Shown here: piece after piece, positions 42,739 through 52,625 of the stretch
Position numbering within the stretch: position 1 is the first letter of the stretch
How the letters are laid out: each line of letters begins with the position of its first letter
Source of the DNA: Pseudopyrenochaeta lycopersici
Lineage: Eukaryota > Ascomycota > Dothideomycetes > Pleosporales > Pseudopyrenochaetaceae
Assembly: GCA_003313425.1 (NCBI GenBank)
Contig: NHZP01000018.1
Location: 62,001-126,000 of the forward strand
DNA length: 64,000 nucleotides
Reading direction: 5' to 3'
Notes under the pieces: generated by a model
Told to the model about the DNA's origin: nothing
The model's input: the letters and a program-made list of their open reading frames with translations, nothing else
The model's database searches: none
Position numbers and translations under genes: made by a program

Positions 42739-44537
42739 ATGGTCATTAAATCTCGCTGGGCGTTTCCCACGCCTCAGGTCTCACTCCCAACTTTCATATT
42801 TGAATCTCCCACTGCCGATCTCCCAAAGACGCCAGCCTACATTTCCGCAGCGGAACCCGACAAACACTTCCTCTCGATTGCCGACTACCGTCTCTATGCA
42901 CAACGGCTCGCCTCAGGACTACGACGCTCAGGTTTGAAGCCCGGCGACCGTGTCCTACTCTTCAGCGGTAATACGCTATTCTTTCCATCAGTGGTAATGG
43001 GTACGATTATGGCAGAGGGCATATTTACCGGTGCCAATCCGACCTACGTGGCACGGGAGTTGGCGTATCAACTGAAGGATAGTGGAGCAACGTATTTGCT
43101 CTGTGCCGAGACCAGTCTAGAGACAGGCATCAAGGCGGCGAAGGAGGCTGGCCTGGGTGCTGAACGCATCTTCGTCTTCGATGACGGAATCGCAACTTTT
43201 GAGGGACGCAAGGTTGAGAAGAAGACAGAGCTAGGGACTGTGCGGCATTGGAGTGATCTCCTCGACTCCCCCGAGCAAGGCGCTGCGTATGCCTGGCCAG
43301 ACCTACGGACTGATGAAGAACTGAATCGCGTTGTTGCGTTGAACTACTCATCTGGGACAACAGGAGTCGCCAAAGGCGTAATGATAACGCACAGAAACTA
43401 CGTGGCAAACTGCGGTCAACAAGTCCATATAAGCTCGCTCGCACCCGACTACGCCCAAAATCTGCCGCACAAGCGCTACCTCTGTTTCCTACCCATGTAT
43501 CACGCCATGGCGCAAGCAGTTTTCTGCTTCAATGCAGTAAAGTCACGAGTGCCGGTGTACATGATGCCCAAATTCGACTTTGTAGAGATGTTGCAGAACG
43601 TGCAAAAATATAAGATCACCGATCTTGCCTTGGTGCCACCGGTCATCGTGGCCATGGCTAAGCACCCTGCAACTAAAAAGTTTGATCTCTCGTCGGTGAA
43701 ATTTGTAGGCTCAGGCGCTGCACCGCTCGGTCGCGAAGTGAGCAGAGAGTTTGAGCGTCTCTGGCCAAATGGGCAGGTCAACGTTAAGCAAGGGTGGGGA
43801 ATGACGGAGGTGACGTGCGCAGCTACAACGTTTGATCCCTCCAAGTACTCGGACAGCTTCTCTGTTGGAGAGCTTGTGGCCAACTGTGAGGCGAAGATTG
43901 TCTTGGACGATGAGGGTAAGGTTGAAGCGCCTCAGGGTGAGAGGGGAGAGGTTTGGGTGCGCGGGCCCAATGTGATGAAAGGGTATTGGAATAAGCCGGA
44001 TGCAACGCGGGAAACGCTTACGGCTGACGGATGGCTGAAGACTGGAGATGTGGCGTATGTGGATGGCGAGGGCCACTTTTTCATTGTTGACAGGAAAAAG
44101 GTAAAACATTCACGAAGACGTGAGAGCAAGCAGAGGGCTAACTGTGGGTAGGAACTGATCAAAGTGAAGGGTCTCCAAGTCGCTCCTGCTGAACTTGAGG
44201 CAATCTTACTAGATCACCCAGATGTGCAAGATGCCGCAGTCATTGGCATCACCAAGTGAGTTGCCAAAGTTTTTTTTCAGCACAGCAGCTACTGACACGC
44301 GCAAGTGACGGGCAAGAACTTCCACGGGCGTATATTGTGCCTCAGTCGCAGGATAGGGCGACGGCTGAGGTTGCTGAGAACATCAAGGCGTGGCTCGCTG
44401 AGCGAGTGTCGCGGCACAAGCGACTAGAAGGTGGGGTGCATTTTGTTGATGCTGTGCCCAAGAACCCATCTGGAAAGATTCTGCGCAAGGAGTTGAGGGA
44501 AAAGGCCCAGCTGGAGAGCACCAGGGCCAAGCTGTAA
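42739..44537 (+). CDS. 4-coumarate:CoA ligase-like acyl-CoA synthetase, peroxisomal
   Basis: Three exons, 42739-44100, 44152-44255 and 44306-44537, with introns of 51 and 50 bp, give 565 residues. It activates a carboxylate with ATP to the acyl-AMP and then the CoA thioester. ANL-superfamily motifs: [19 protein letters not shown] (phosphate loop, about 200-218), [27 protein letters not shown] (about 350), and [20 protein letters not shown] followed by DRKK at the first splice site. Exon 2 restores the hinge [16 protein letters not shown]. Exon 3 carries the catalytic lysine in [15 protein letters not shown]. The protein ends in -RAKL, a canonical type-1 peroxisomal targeting signal. Close relatives act on aryl or fatty acids; the substrate is not determined. 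It converges with NDUFB7, 140 bp away. Confidence 0.92.
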
Positions 44538-44677
44538 ACAGTAGAGTGTATTAGAATGTGCATGTTTGCGTAGATTCAATTGAGCAGGGCCAAAGATTGT
44601 AGAATCCCAATGTGTAGGGTGACATTGGCTGCTTGGATATATACATGCTGCGTCTCCCGTGCCAAATAGTTTGGTGT

Positions 44678-45076
44678 TCAATTGCTTCGTGCGCCAGCCT
44701 TGGCTGCCCTGAGCTCATCCATCTTCTTGACGCGCTCCTTGAATTCTTCGTACTGGCACTTTTCGTACGAGTGCCGCTCGTTCTGAGGGCCGGGTTAGCG
44801 TGGGGTGGGTGCAGGGTGGAGCGGGACTGCTGGCAGCATACCTCGCACTTCCAGGGTAGGTAGAACTCGTTGTAGCGACACCGGTTTAGTGGGATGAGGA
44901 GATGTGCGCATGAGTCTCGGTAGGGCAAGGGCAGTCTGGCAGCGCTCATCTCCTCGCGGGTAGCTTCTAGACATGGTGTGTCAGTGATGGCGGCGGGTCT
45001 GCGAGGCGTGGGAGGCGGTACTTGGGGGCTCGTCGCTGAGGCCGACGGCATGTTTGATCGACTCGGTGACGGTCAT
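44678..45076 (-). CDS. NDUFB7: Complex I subunit NDUFB7/B18, twin CX9C protein
   Basis: Three exons, 45076-45022, 44966-44842 and 44782-44678, with introns of 55 and 59 bp, give 94 residues. Spliced protein: MTVTESIKHAVGLSDEPPK, then ATREEMSAARLPLPYRDSCA, RCRYNEFYLPWKCE, and NERHSYEKCQYEEFKERVKK. It has the coiled-coil-helix twin CX9C pattern: CAHLLIPLNRC and CENERHSYEKC. This matches NDUFB7, an accessory subunit on the intermembrane-space side of complex I imported through the Mia40 pathway. No N-terminal presequence is present, as usual for that route. The second CX9C exists only after splicing. It is divergent from the MBF subunit gene across 225 bp. Identification is confident. Confidence 0.92.
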
Positions 45077-45301
45077 GCTGGCGGCAGTGGGCAGGAGTGG
45101 ACAGACAGCGGCGGCAGGGAGGGTCAATGGCAGGTGGGCAGTTGGGCAAGCTCTGGTGAGGTTCGCTGCGGTCGGCGACGGGGCTGCAGCCACCGGCCGG
45201 GGCGCTTGGCAGGCAACGCGCGACCACCGCGACGTCGAGCTGCGGCGCGTCTCACCACTTGGGCACGAAATCACCTGCTACCGCCATTCCCAGCCGTCTG
45301 C
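45077..45301. promoter_or_regulatory. Short bidirectional promoter of NDUFB7 and the MBF gene
   Basis: 225 GC-rich bases between two opposite starts. It contains several GGCGG and GGCAG words; no TATA box or ACGCGT site is seen. Confidence 0.45.
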
Positions 45302-45383
45302 ATGGTCAAGATGCCCCCAGCGCCGGATGGCAAGATCTACTCGGCGACATATAGCAACGTAGGTCCTCCTCACGCCTGCCTCG

Positions 45384-45427
<44 letters not shown>

Positions 45428-47584
45428 CCCTCGCAGTCTGATCCTCCCCCCGTTGCGACAGTGCGCTGACCAACGCCAGGTGCCCGTCTACGAGTGCAAT
45501 GTCAACGGCAACCATGTCATGCGCCGCCGCGCCGACGACTGGATCAACGCCACCCACATCCTCAAGGTCGCCGACTACGACAAGCCTGCCCGCACCCGCA
45601 TCCTCGAGCGCGAGGTGCAGAAGGGCGTGCACGAGAAGGTCCAGGGCGGCTATGGCAAGTACCAGGGCACATGGATCCCCCTCGACGAGGGCCGCCACCT
45701 CGCAGAGCGCAATGGCGTGCTGGACAAGATGCGCGCCATCTTCGACTACGTCCCCGGCGACAGAAGCCCGCCGCCGGCCCCCAAGCACGCAACGGCCGCC
45801 TCAAACAGAATGAAGCCGCCGCGACAGAGCGCCGCGGCCGCCAACCGAAACGGTAAAAATGTCTATTCTCTTGAGAACATGCAGTGTACGGCGCCGCCCG
45901 CTCCCATTGCTCGACCTCCATGTCCTCCCATGTCCCGGCATATAAGAGCAACAGCTAATTCACACGGCTAGCATTCGTCACAAACCCGCAGTCGCAAGTC
46001 AGCGAAGAACCCTACGAGCCCTCGCAAGTACGTTCACACATTTTCCGCGAAGACACCCCGGATAACGAGACGGTCATTTCCGAATCGATGCTGGGCGACC
46101 ACGACTTGCTGGATGCCTCGCAGTACTCGGTCGGCAATCGCAAACGTAAGAGGGGGATGGACCAGATGTCCTTGCTGGACCAGCAACACCAAATATGGGC
46201 AGATCAATTGCTCGACTACTTCATGCTCCTGGATCATGAAGCCGCCTGTCCCTGGCCAGAACCACCCCAGAGCATCAATCTAGATCGTCCCATTGACGAA
46301 AAAGGCCACGCGGCCATGCACTGGGCGGCTGCCATGGGCGATGTTGGCGTGGTCAAGGAGCTGATACATCGAGGAGCGCGCATCGACTGCCTATCCAATA
46401 ATCTGGAGACGCCGCTGATGCGTGCCGTCATGTTCACAAACAATTTTGACAAGGAGACGATGCCGAGCATGGTCAAGATCTTTCAGCAAACAGTGCACAG
46501 GACTGACTGGTTTGGCAGCACAGTCTTCCATCACATCGCAGCGACCACAAGCAGCTCCAACAAGTACATCTGTGCGAGATGGTATCTCGACTGCATCATC
46601 AACAAGCTCTCCGAGACCTGGATTCCAGACGAAGTGACACGGCTTCTCAACGCCCAGGACCAGAACGGAGATACCGCTATTATGATTGCGGCGCGGAATG
46701 GGGCACGGAAGTGCGTGCGGAGTTTGCTTGGACGGAATGTCGTGGTAGATATTCCAAACAAAAAGGGTGAAACTGCCGATGATCTGATTCGAGAACTCAA
46801 TCAACGCCGACGGATGCATGGACGAACACGGCAGGCATCCTCATCACCGTTTGCGCCGCCTCCCGAACATCGACTCAACGGCCACGGCATGCAACTAGAT
46901 GTCGGTCCCCTCATAGCAGTTCCATTCCCCAGCATGGCTGTGCGGGAACCGGCACAGTACCGCTCACAGACGGCTTCACATCTCATGACCAAAGTGGCGC
47001 CAACGTTGCTAGAAAAGTGCGAAGAGCTCGCTGCCGCGTATGAGTCAGAATTACAAGAAAAGGAAGCAGAGTCGTTTGACGCAGATCGTGTTGTCAAGAG
47101 GCGGCAAGCAGAACTCGAGGCAGTGCGGAAACAAGTAGCAGAACTGCAAGGCATGAGCAATGGCCTGCACATCGATTTGAACGACGACGAAGCAGACCGG
47201 CAGCAAGAGGAAGAGTTGAGAATGCTGGTCGAAGACGCAGAATCGCTCCTCGAGATTGAGCAAAAAGCGGAACTCAGACGATTATGCAGCAGCACGCCAC
47301 AACAGAATAAGACGAGCTCACCGGTGGATATCAATGAGAAGATGAGACTGGCATTGCTCTTACATCGGGCACAGCTTGAGCGGAGGGAGCTGGTGAGGGA
47401 AGTAGTCGGCAATCTTTCCGTAGCTGGCATGAGCGAGAAGCAGGGCACGTACAAGAAACTTATTGCCAAAGCGCTCGGGGAACGGGAAGAGGATGTCGAG
47501 TCGATGTTGCCGGAGATCCTCCAGGAGCTGGAAGAAGCGGAGACGCAAGAGCGAGCGGAAGGCCTTGACGGCAGTCCGTTGTAA
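45302..47584 (+). CDS. MBP1: APSES/ankyrin transcription factor, MBF DNA-binding subunit
   Basis: Three exons, 45302-45358, 45480-45852 and 45972-47584, with introns of 121 and 119 bp, give 680 residues. The KilA-N/APSES DNA-binding domain spans roughly residues 15-115: [40 protein letters not shown], then [21 protein letters not shown] basic stretch RKRKRG follows. Ankyrin repeats appear as [35 protein letters not shown] and [22 protein letters not shown]-terminal coiled coil ([20 protein letters not shown]) and a final heterodimerisation helix complete the Mbp1/Swi4/Res1-type architecture. Such proteins pair with Swi6/Cdc10 to bind ACGCGT and drive G1/S genes. Two candidate targets with this site (POL3, RFA3) are in the window. 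Whether it is Mbp1 or the Res2 type is not settled. Confidence 0.9.
45384..45427 (+). repeat. CCTG tetranucleotide microsatellite in intron 1 of the MBF gene
   Basis: Eleven uninterrupted copies of CCTG (44 bp) lie inside the 121-bp first intron, between the donor and the acceptor CGCCAG. Such repeats are prone to length change; here it is outside coding sequence. Confidence 0.9.
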
Positions 47585-48264
47585 GCCGTCCTAAGCGACC
47601 GTTGTGCGTCGATTGCAATGTTTTTATTCTTGATGACTATTGGCGTAGTCTGATTCTATTCCTTGGATGTATTGACCACCCCCTTCCCACCCCCCCCCCC
47701 CTAACCATGCTTTACGATGGCAGCAGGAGGTACGAATATTGATGACCAGATATCTATCTCCTAATGTATACTTTTCTGATTTGGTGCTCGGTGAGCCCGC
47801 AGTTGCCGCTATCCAGTCTGTCTACTCTCCCCGCGCCCCGGGGTTATGCGAGTCATTTTTGTGGGTGCATGGTCATTCGGAAAGAACCCCACGCAACAGC
47901 CATAACGACACCTGATCACGCAATGCACTAACTTAAAGTCACGTAAACACATTGCCCAAGCATGCAGCATCACTTGTTACCCTTCTGTGGCCCTTTTTTC
48001 TTCGTGGCGTCTGAGCACAAAGGAAATGCGCATAAGTCGGCAGCGAGACGCGCAAGACGGAGGTGAGGCGCTCCGCTATTGGGTCCCTGAGGCCCTTGTA
48101 GGGCTCCGCTCTGCTCCGCCGCGCAGGCCTGACCAGGGGCTTGGCCGTTGACGTGCAGGCACCGACACAAGAAAGCCAGATATCAGCAGCCTAAGACGAC
48201 ATTTCTGCAGCAGTCCCACTCACCTGCCACTGGGCGCAGTCACTCGCTTACCCAACCGCCTTAT
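47585..48264. other. Intergenic region between the MBF gene and the DMT transporter
   Basis: About 680 bp with a run of 12 C (47690-47701). The open frame of the transporter continues upstream to 48148 but without an ATG. No other gene is seen. Confidence 0.5.
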
Positions 48265-49854
48265 ATGCCTGAGTCCATCCCGCTGAGGAAGAAGCCTCCG
48301 CCGACCACCCGCTCCCTCGCTCACACCCTTTCCGACAACTTTACCGTCGAGGAGAGAGGCGCCAAACACGCTGGCTTGGATGAGCCAGACAGCCCAGCCA
48401 ACTCGGACCTCGAATTCGACGACTGGGATGAACACGACGCCGCCATGCCGTCCGACTTGAGATCCTCGCGCGAGCGCGAACGTGACGGCCGTGCAAATGC
48501 GCCGCTGCTCGGCCACCGCAAGAGCGAGGACGAGGGCATAGACAGCGCCGGCCTGCTGAGCAGGAGCACCCATTCCTTCCACGAGCGGGACCCCGAGACG
48601 CAGGCCAAGTACGAGACGAGGAAGAGATACACATATGCCGCCGTCTTCCTGGCCCTGAGCCTGGTCAGCTTCACCGTCCAGACGGAAACCGCCGTCTACA
48701 TCCAGCACGAGCTGAAGTGGGAGAAGCCCTACTGCATGCTGTACATGACGCACGGCTCGTGGATTCTCCTGTGGCCTGCCATGCTCGTCGTCCTGCGCGT
48801 CTCGCACTGGGACCAGCCCTGGTCTACCTTCTGGCGGCGCCACGTCCAGCTGCTCCGCCAGACCGCCCTCATGGTCCAGCACCAGACGCTCCACCCCACG
48901 CCGCGCCAGTCGCAAGTCTCGCCCGTCCGCTACATGATCAAGATGACATGCTTCATCACCTGCGCCCTCACCTTGGCAGGCGGCAGCTGGTATGTCGCCG
49001 TCAACCTGACCACGGCCAGCGACTTGACGGCAATCTACAACTGCTCCGCCTTCTTCGCCTACGCTTTCAGCATACCCATACTGCACGAGAAGGTCCGCAC
49101 AAGCAAGATCATCGCCGTTGCCATTGCCATTGCAGGCGTCTTCGTCGTCGCTTACGGCGACAATGCCCCCGCAAAGCACGGCTCCAAATCCGGCGGTGGC
49201 ACGGGCGGCGACAAAGCGCCCCCATCCCAGCAAGCCGAGAACCGCGCCTTTGGCAATCTTGTCATCGGCGTCGGAAGCGTCTTGTACGGACTGTATGAGG
49301 TGCTGTACAAGCGGCTGGCATGTCCGCCCGAAGGCGCGTCGCCAAACAAAGGCGTCATATTCGCAAACACGTTTGGCAGCATGATTGGCGCGTTTACCTT
49401 GAGTGTGCTTTGGATACCTATTCCGCTTTTGCATTATATGGGATGGGAAACCTTTGCGTTGCCGAGAGGCGAGCAGGCGTGGATGATGGCCATCAGTGTG
49501 CTGGCTAATGCTAGTATGTCTCCCCAATATTTCAGGACCCCCCCCCCTTTTTTTTTCCCCAATGTCGTACCCGTGCTAACCTTGCTACCAGCATTCTCTG
49601 GAGCCTTTCTCGCTCTCATCTCTCTAACATCGCCTGTCTTGTCCTCAGTTGCCGCGCTCCTTACCATCTTCATCGTCGCTATTGTAGACCAGCTTCTGCC
49701 TCCACCACTTAATTCGCCCCTGACACCCGCTGCTATTGTTGGCGGTCTTTTGATTATTGGTGCGTTTATATTGTTGGCATGGGCAACGTATAATGAAATG
49801 GATGAGGAGCGGAGGCACAAGCTGGAGGACAGTCCAAGTGAGATGGACGATTAG
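48265..49854 (+). CDS. Drug/metabolite-transporter (EamA/SLC35F-like) membrane protein
   Basis: Two exons, 48265-49513 and 49592-49854, give 503 residues. Start ATG 48265 (MPESIPLRKKPPPTT) is chosen because the frame above it has no methionine. The first 130 residues are hydrophilic with a basic and acidic mix, including a dileucine-like ANAPLLGH that could serve in vacuolar sorting. About ten membrane helices follow (YAAVFLALSLVSFTV, SWILLWPAMLVVLRV, CFITCALTLAGGSWYVAVN, FFAYAFSIPIL, IIAVAIAIAGVFVVAYGD and others), giving the two EamA repeats of the DMT superfamily. A Gly/Ser-rich loop (KHGSKSGGGTGGDKAPPS) separates the halves. The second exon restores NATFSGAFLALISLTSPVLS. The intron is 78 bp, stop-free and in frame. 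Transported substrate is unknown; fungal homologues are vacuolar or plasma-membrane solute carriers. Confidence 0.85.
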   Translation: MPESIPLRKKPPPTTRSLAHTLSDNFTVEERGAKHAGLDEPDSPANSDLEFDDWDEHDAAMPSDLRSSRERERDGRANAPLLGHRKSEDEGIDSAGLLSRSTHSFHERDPETQAKYETRKRYTYAAVFLALSLVSFTVQTETAVYIQHELKWEKPYCMLYMTHGSWILLWPAMLVVLRVSHWDQPWSTFWRRHVQLLRQTALMVQHQTLHPTPRQSQVSPVRYMIKMTCFITCALTLAGGSWYVAVNLTTASDLTAIYNCSAFFAYAFSIPILHEKVRTSKIIAVAIAIAGVFVVAYGDNAPAKHGSKSGGGTGGDKAPPSQQAENRAFGNLVIGVGSVLYGLYEVLYKRLACPPEGASPNKGVIFANTFGSMIGAFTLSVLWIPIPLLHYMGWETFALPRGEQAWMMAISVLANASMSPQYFRTPPPFFFPNVVPVLTLLPAFSGAFLALISLTSPVLSSVAALLTIFIVAIVDQLLPPPLNSPLTPAAIVGGLLIIGAFILLAWATYNEMDEERRHKLEDSPSEMDD

Positions 49855-50188
49855 AAGCCTTGTTGTTCCGAGCTTGTTGTCATTTACGCTTTCAGTTGAG
49901 CGATTTCTCGAGCGGCGTTTCTCGGTCCATATTAAGGCTGCATCAAAGGCCGGTTATATATTCGCATCATTACCACCAAAGACGTGGTGGATAGAGGCGC
50001 AACAAGCGCACTGGGTGGGATCAGTCTTTCATAGCTTGCATCCGTAGATGGTGTTCTGGAGTTAGATAGGGAGGCTTCACTGCCCCATGGCGTAGATTAT
50101 TCATTCTTGATTTTACTCATTCAGTTTTCATAATGCATGAGTCCAGTATGTAGCATGACCTCATCTTGAAGGAAATGCTTCCACATAC

Positions 50189-50203
50189 ATGGTGAATCAC
50201 CAT
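50189..50203. repeat. 15-bp palindrome
   Basis: ATGGTGA and TCACCAT flank a single A. It is a perfect inverted repeat with 7-bp arms. It lies in an intergenic region; possible binding site or chance. Confidence 0.6.
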
Positions 50204-50280
50204 TCACAAACAGAATGATGTAGAAGGGCATACCATCATCGAGGAAAGGATGATGAACCCGAACCGTAGCAACTAGAAAC

Positions 50281-50303
50281 AGAAGTGGCTAACTGCCACT
50301 TCT
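50281..50303. repeat. Stem-loop with 9-bp arms
   Basis: AGAAGTGGC and GCCACTTCT flank the 5-nt loop TAACT. Lying 430 bp after the transporter stop, it could be part of a 3' UTR or a binding site. No further evidence. Confidence 0.6.
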
Positions 50304-50822
50304 AAAGACAAGGAAAGACGGCGTCTATGGACGCAACGATGGGAAGGATGGGCCGCTGACCTTTTATGTTGGCTTTGAGGCTCGACATCCTGTCGGCAAT
50401 AAGAGGATAATATATAAGCTTGTTTGACTCCATAACCATCAAACGACCGAAAGCGCTTTACCACCGCAGAAGACTTGCTGATATGGCAACACTTTGATCA
50501 CGACGCACTGCTTCGGAGGCCTTCCCTTCAAGCCGACGGAGGATTTCATGCAATGAGCTCATGCGTATAGAACGCCTAGCGAGCGCTCATATTGAAAGCG
50601 TATCCGTAGGGCTGGGGAAGCTTTTGCCTGAATGCCAACGGGGCGGAGGATCTGGGGTAAGGGAACGACGGCGAAATGTGCCTGGCTCATCTCTAGCAAT
50701 TCTGGGACGCGGTCGATGGATAGAAGGAAGGGGGGGGGGGGGGATGGAGTGAATGACGTTGGCGGGACTGCGGGCCGGTCCACTCTCCAGTCCATCTCGG
50801 GACCCTGAGCTGCCAAAGCTCC

Positions 50823-52151
50823 ATGTCGTCGACACCAACACCTGAGCTCGCCGCGTTACATGGCATCATGACACAGCCGCAATCGCCGCCCGTCGCATCG
50901 CCGCCAACAGACGTCAGGGCCAAACTGCCCAAGCTTGTTCCCCGCAGACGCGCCCCCAGTGCCCGCGAGCCGCCCTCTGCCCCTCCCCCGCCAACGCCTT
51001 CCCTTCCTGCGCCGCCGAGCCTGGCAACGCATGCGTACATGGTGCCGAGCCGCAGGATATTGAGCCCCGAGGACCACGAGCTGTTCTTGAAGAGCGAGAC
51101 GTGCACCCTTGTCGAAGCCTTTGTCTTCGGAATTGCAGACAGTGTACGCGACCGCTGCATATCTAGCATCAAGGATGCAGAGGTCACGGCCACGGTCAAG
51201 ACTGTGGTGCAGATCCTAGAGCATGCAGAGGAAGTGCTACGGCGGTGTCCACCAGAAGATACAGGCTCGCGGTTCGGCAACCCCGTGTTCCGCTCCTTCC
51301 TCGACGAGATCGAATCCGCCCTCCCAGCATGGCACGCCCAGCTCGGCCTCAGCAACAAGGGAGAAGTGGATGAAATATCAACGTACCTGCACTGCTCGTT
51401 CGGCAACAAGCAGCGCATTGATTATGGCTCGGGACATGAGCTGAACTTCTTCCTCTGGCTGCTGTGCTTGAACCGCCTCTCGGTCCTCCCGCAGTCGACA
51501 TTCCCAGCGCTGGCCCTCGTCGTCCTTCCCGCATATCTCCGCCTCATGCGCAAGATCCAAGAGTCCTACTACCTCGAGCCTGCCGGCTCCCACGGCGTGT
51601 GGGGCCTGGACGACTACCAGTTTCTGCCCTTCCTCTTCGGCGCCGCCCAGCTCTTGCACCACCCCTACATAACGCCCAAGAGTATACACAACGCCTTGGT
51701 CCTCGAGGAAGAGGGCAGCCAGTTTTTGTACCTCGACCAGATTGCGTTTGTAAACAGTGTCAAGAATGTCGAGGGCTTGCGGTGGCATAGCCCGATGCTG
51801 GACGACATCAGTGCGGCAAAGAACTGGGGCAAGATTGAGGGCGGCATGCGAAAAATGTTCCGCAAGGAGATACTCGAGAAACTCCCCGTCATGCAGCACT
51901 TCCTCTTCGGCTCACTGATTCCTGCCGTAGACGGCATGAGCACCGAAGAAGAGGCCGGCCTGGACAAGGAAGCCGAAGAAGCCGAGGGTGGCGAGGTCAA
52001 GGTCTTTGACGATGAGATGGGAAAGAGACATGTCCACGCAAACGCCGGCTGGGGGGATTGCTGTGGCATACGAGTTCCAGCAGCAGTGGGTGCTGAGGGA
52101 GAGGCCAGGAAGGGCGGTGCCAAACAATTGAGGAGGGTGCCTTTTGATTAG
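50823..52151 (+). CDS. Serine/threonine phosphatase 2A activator (PTPA, Rrd family)
   Basis: Single-exon gene of 442 residues; ATG 50823 reads MSSTPTPELAALHGIM. The first 70 residues are Pro-rich and disordered. The PTPA domain follows: VPSRRILSPEDHELFLKSET, FGNPVFRSFLDEIESALPAW, the signature FGNKQRIDYGSGHELNFFLW, and WGLDDYQFLPFLFGAAQLLH. FLYLDQIAFVNSVKN and GMRKMFRKEILEKLPVMQHF continue the fold. PTPA is a peptidyl-prolyl isomerase-like chaperone that loads active-site metal ions into PP2A-type phosphatases in cytosol and nucleus. A C-terminal tail (GWGDCCGIRVP) is typical of the fungal family. The fungal paralogues Rrd1 and Rrd2 cannot be told apart with certainty here, so no symbol is given. 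Confidence 0.93.
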   Translation: MSSTPTPELAALHGIMTQPQSPPVASPPTDVRAKLPKLVPRRRAPSAREPPSAPPPPTPSLPAPPSLATHAYMVPSRRILSPEDHELFLKSETCTLVEAFVFGIADSVRDRCISSIKDAEVTATVKTVVQILEHAEEVLRRCPPEDTGSRFGNPVFRSFLDEIESALPAWHAQLGLSNKGEVDEISTYLHCSFGNKQRIDYGSGHELNFFLWLLCLNRLSVLPQSTFPALALVVLPAYLRLMRKIQESYYLEPAGSHGVWGLDDYQFLPFLFGAAQLLHHPYITPKSIHNALVLEEEGSQFLYLDQIAFVNSVKNVEGLRWHSPMLDDISAAKNWGKIEGGMRKMFRKEILEKLPVMQHFLFGSLIPAVDGMSTEEEAGLDKEAEEAEGGEVKVFDDEMGKRHVHANAGWGDCCGIRVPAAVGAEGEARKGGAKQLRRVPFD

Positions 52152-52327
52152 ACATATTAGGACATGCGTGTGCACAACACGGCGTTCAGGAATGGGAAAA
52201 ACATGGCATAGACGGTGTCCAACATAGCATTCATAGATTGACAAAAGTCATTACCTCATCTTCCACACTTTTCAATCATTCTGTGGTATCACTAGTCATG
52301 TATTCTCCTCCCCTTGGTCTTGCTCAC

Positions 52328-52587
52328 TTATGCCTTTACACTCAACTCCTTCTCAATCTCCGCCTTTAGGTCCTCGGGCTTCTTTGTGCTCGCCCACCTG
52401 CCCTTGACTTTTCCGTCGCGGCCGATGAGGAACTTCTCAAAGTTCCATTTCACGCGCTTGAGACCCATGAGACCGGGCTTTTCGTTCTTGAGCCATTCGA
52501 AAGCGGGGTCTGCTCCGTCGCCATTGACCTATAGCACCGGCGAAAAAAAAAGCAATGGTCAGCATATATGCAGCGATGAATAATTTT

Positions 52588-52625
<38 letters not shown>

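Larger units (their letters stand above)
49855..50822. other. Intergenic region between the transporter and PTPA genes
   Basis: About 970 bp with two short palindromes (listed separately) and a run of 14 G at 50730-50743 just upstream of the PTPA gene. It should hold the transporter 3' UTR and the PTPA promoter. No ORF of note. Confidence 0.5.

Noticed and set aside
48220..49527. A 435-codon minus-strand frame opposite the DMT transporter
   Set aside because: Its composition (Arg/Gly/Ala/Asp runs) is what GC-rich codon shadows give, and the plus strand has clear membrane helices and a fitting splice site.
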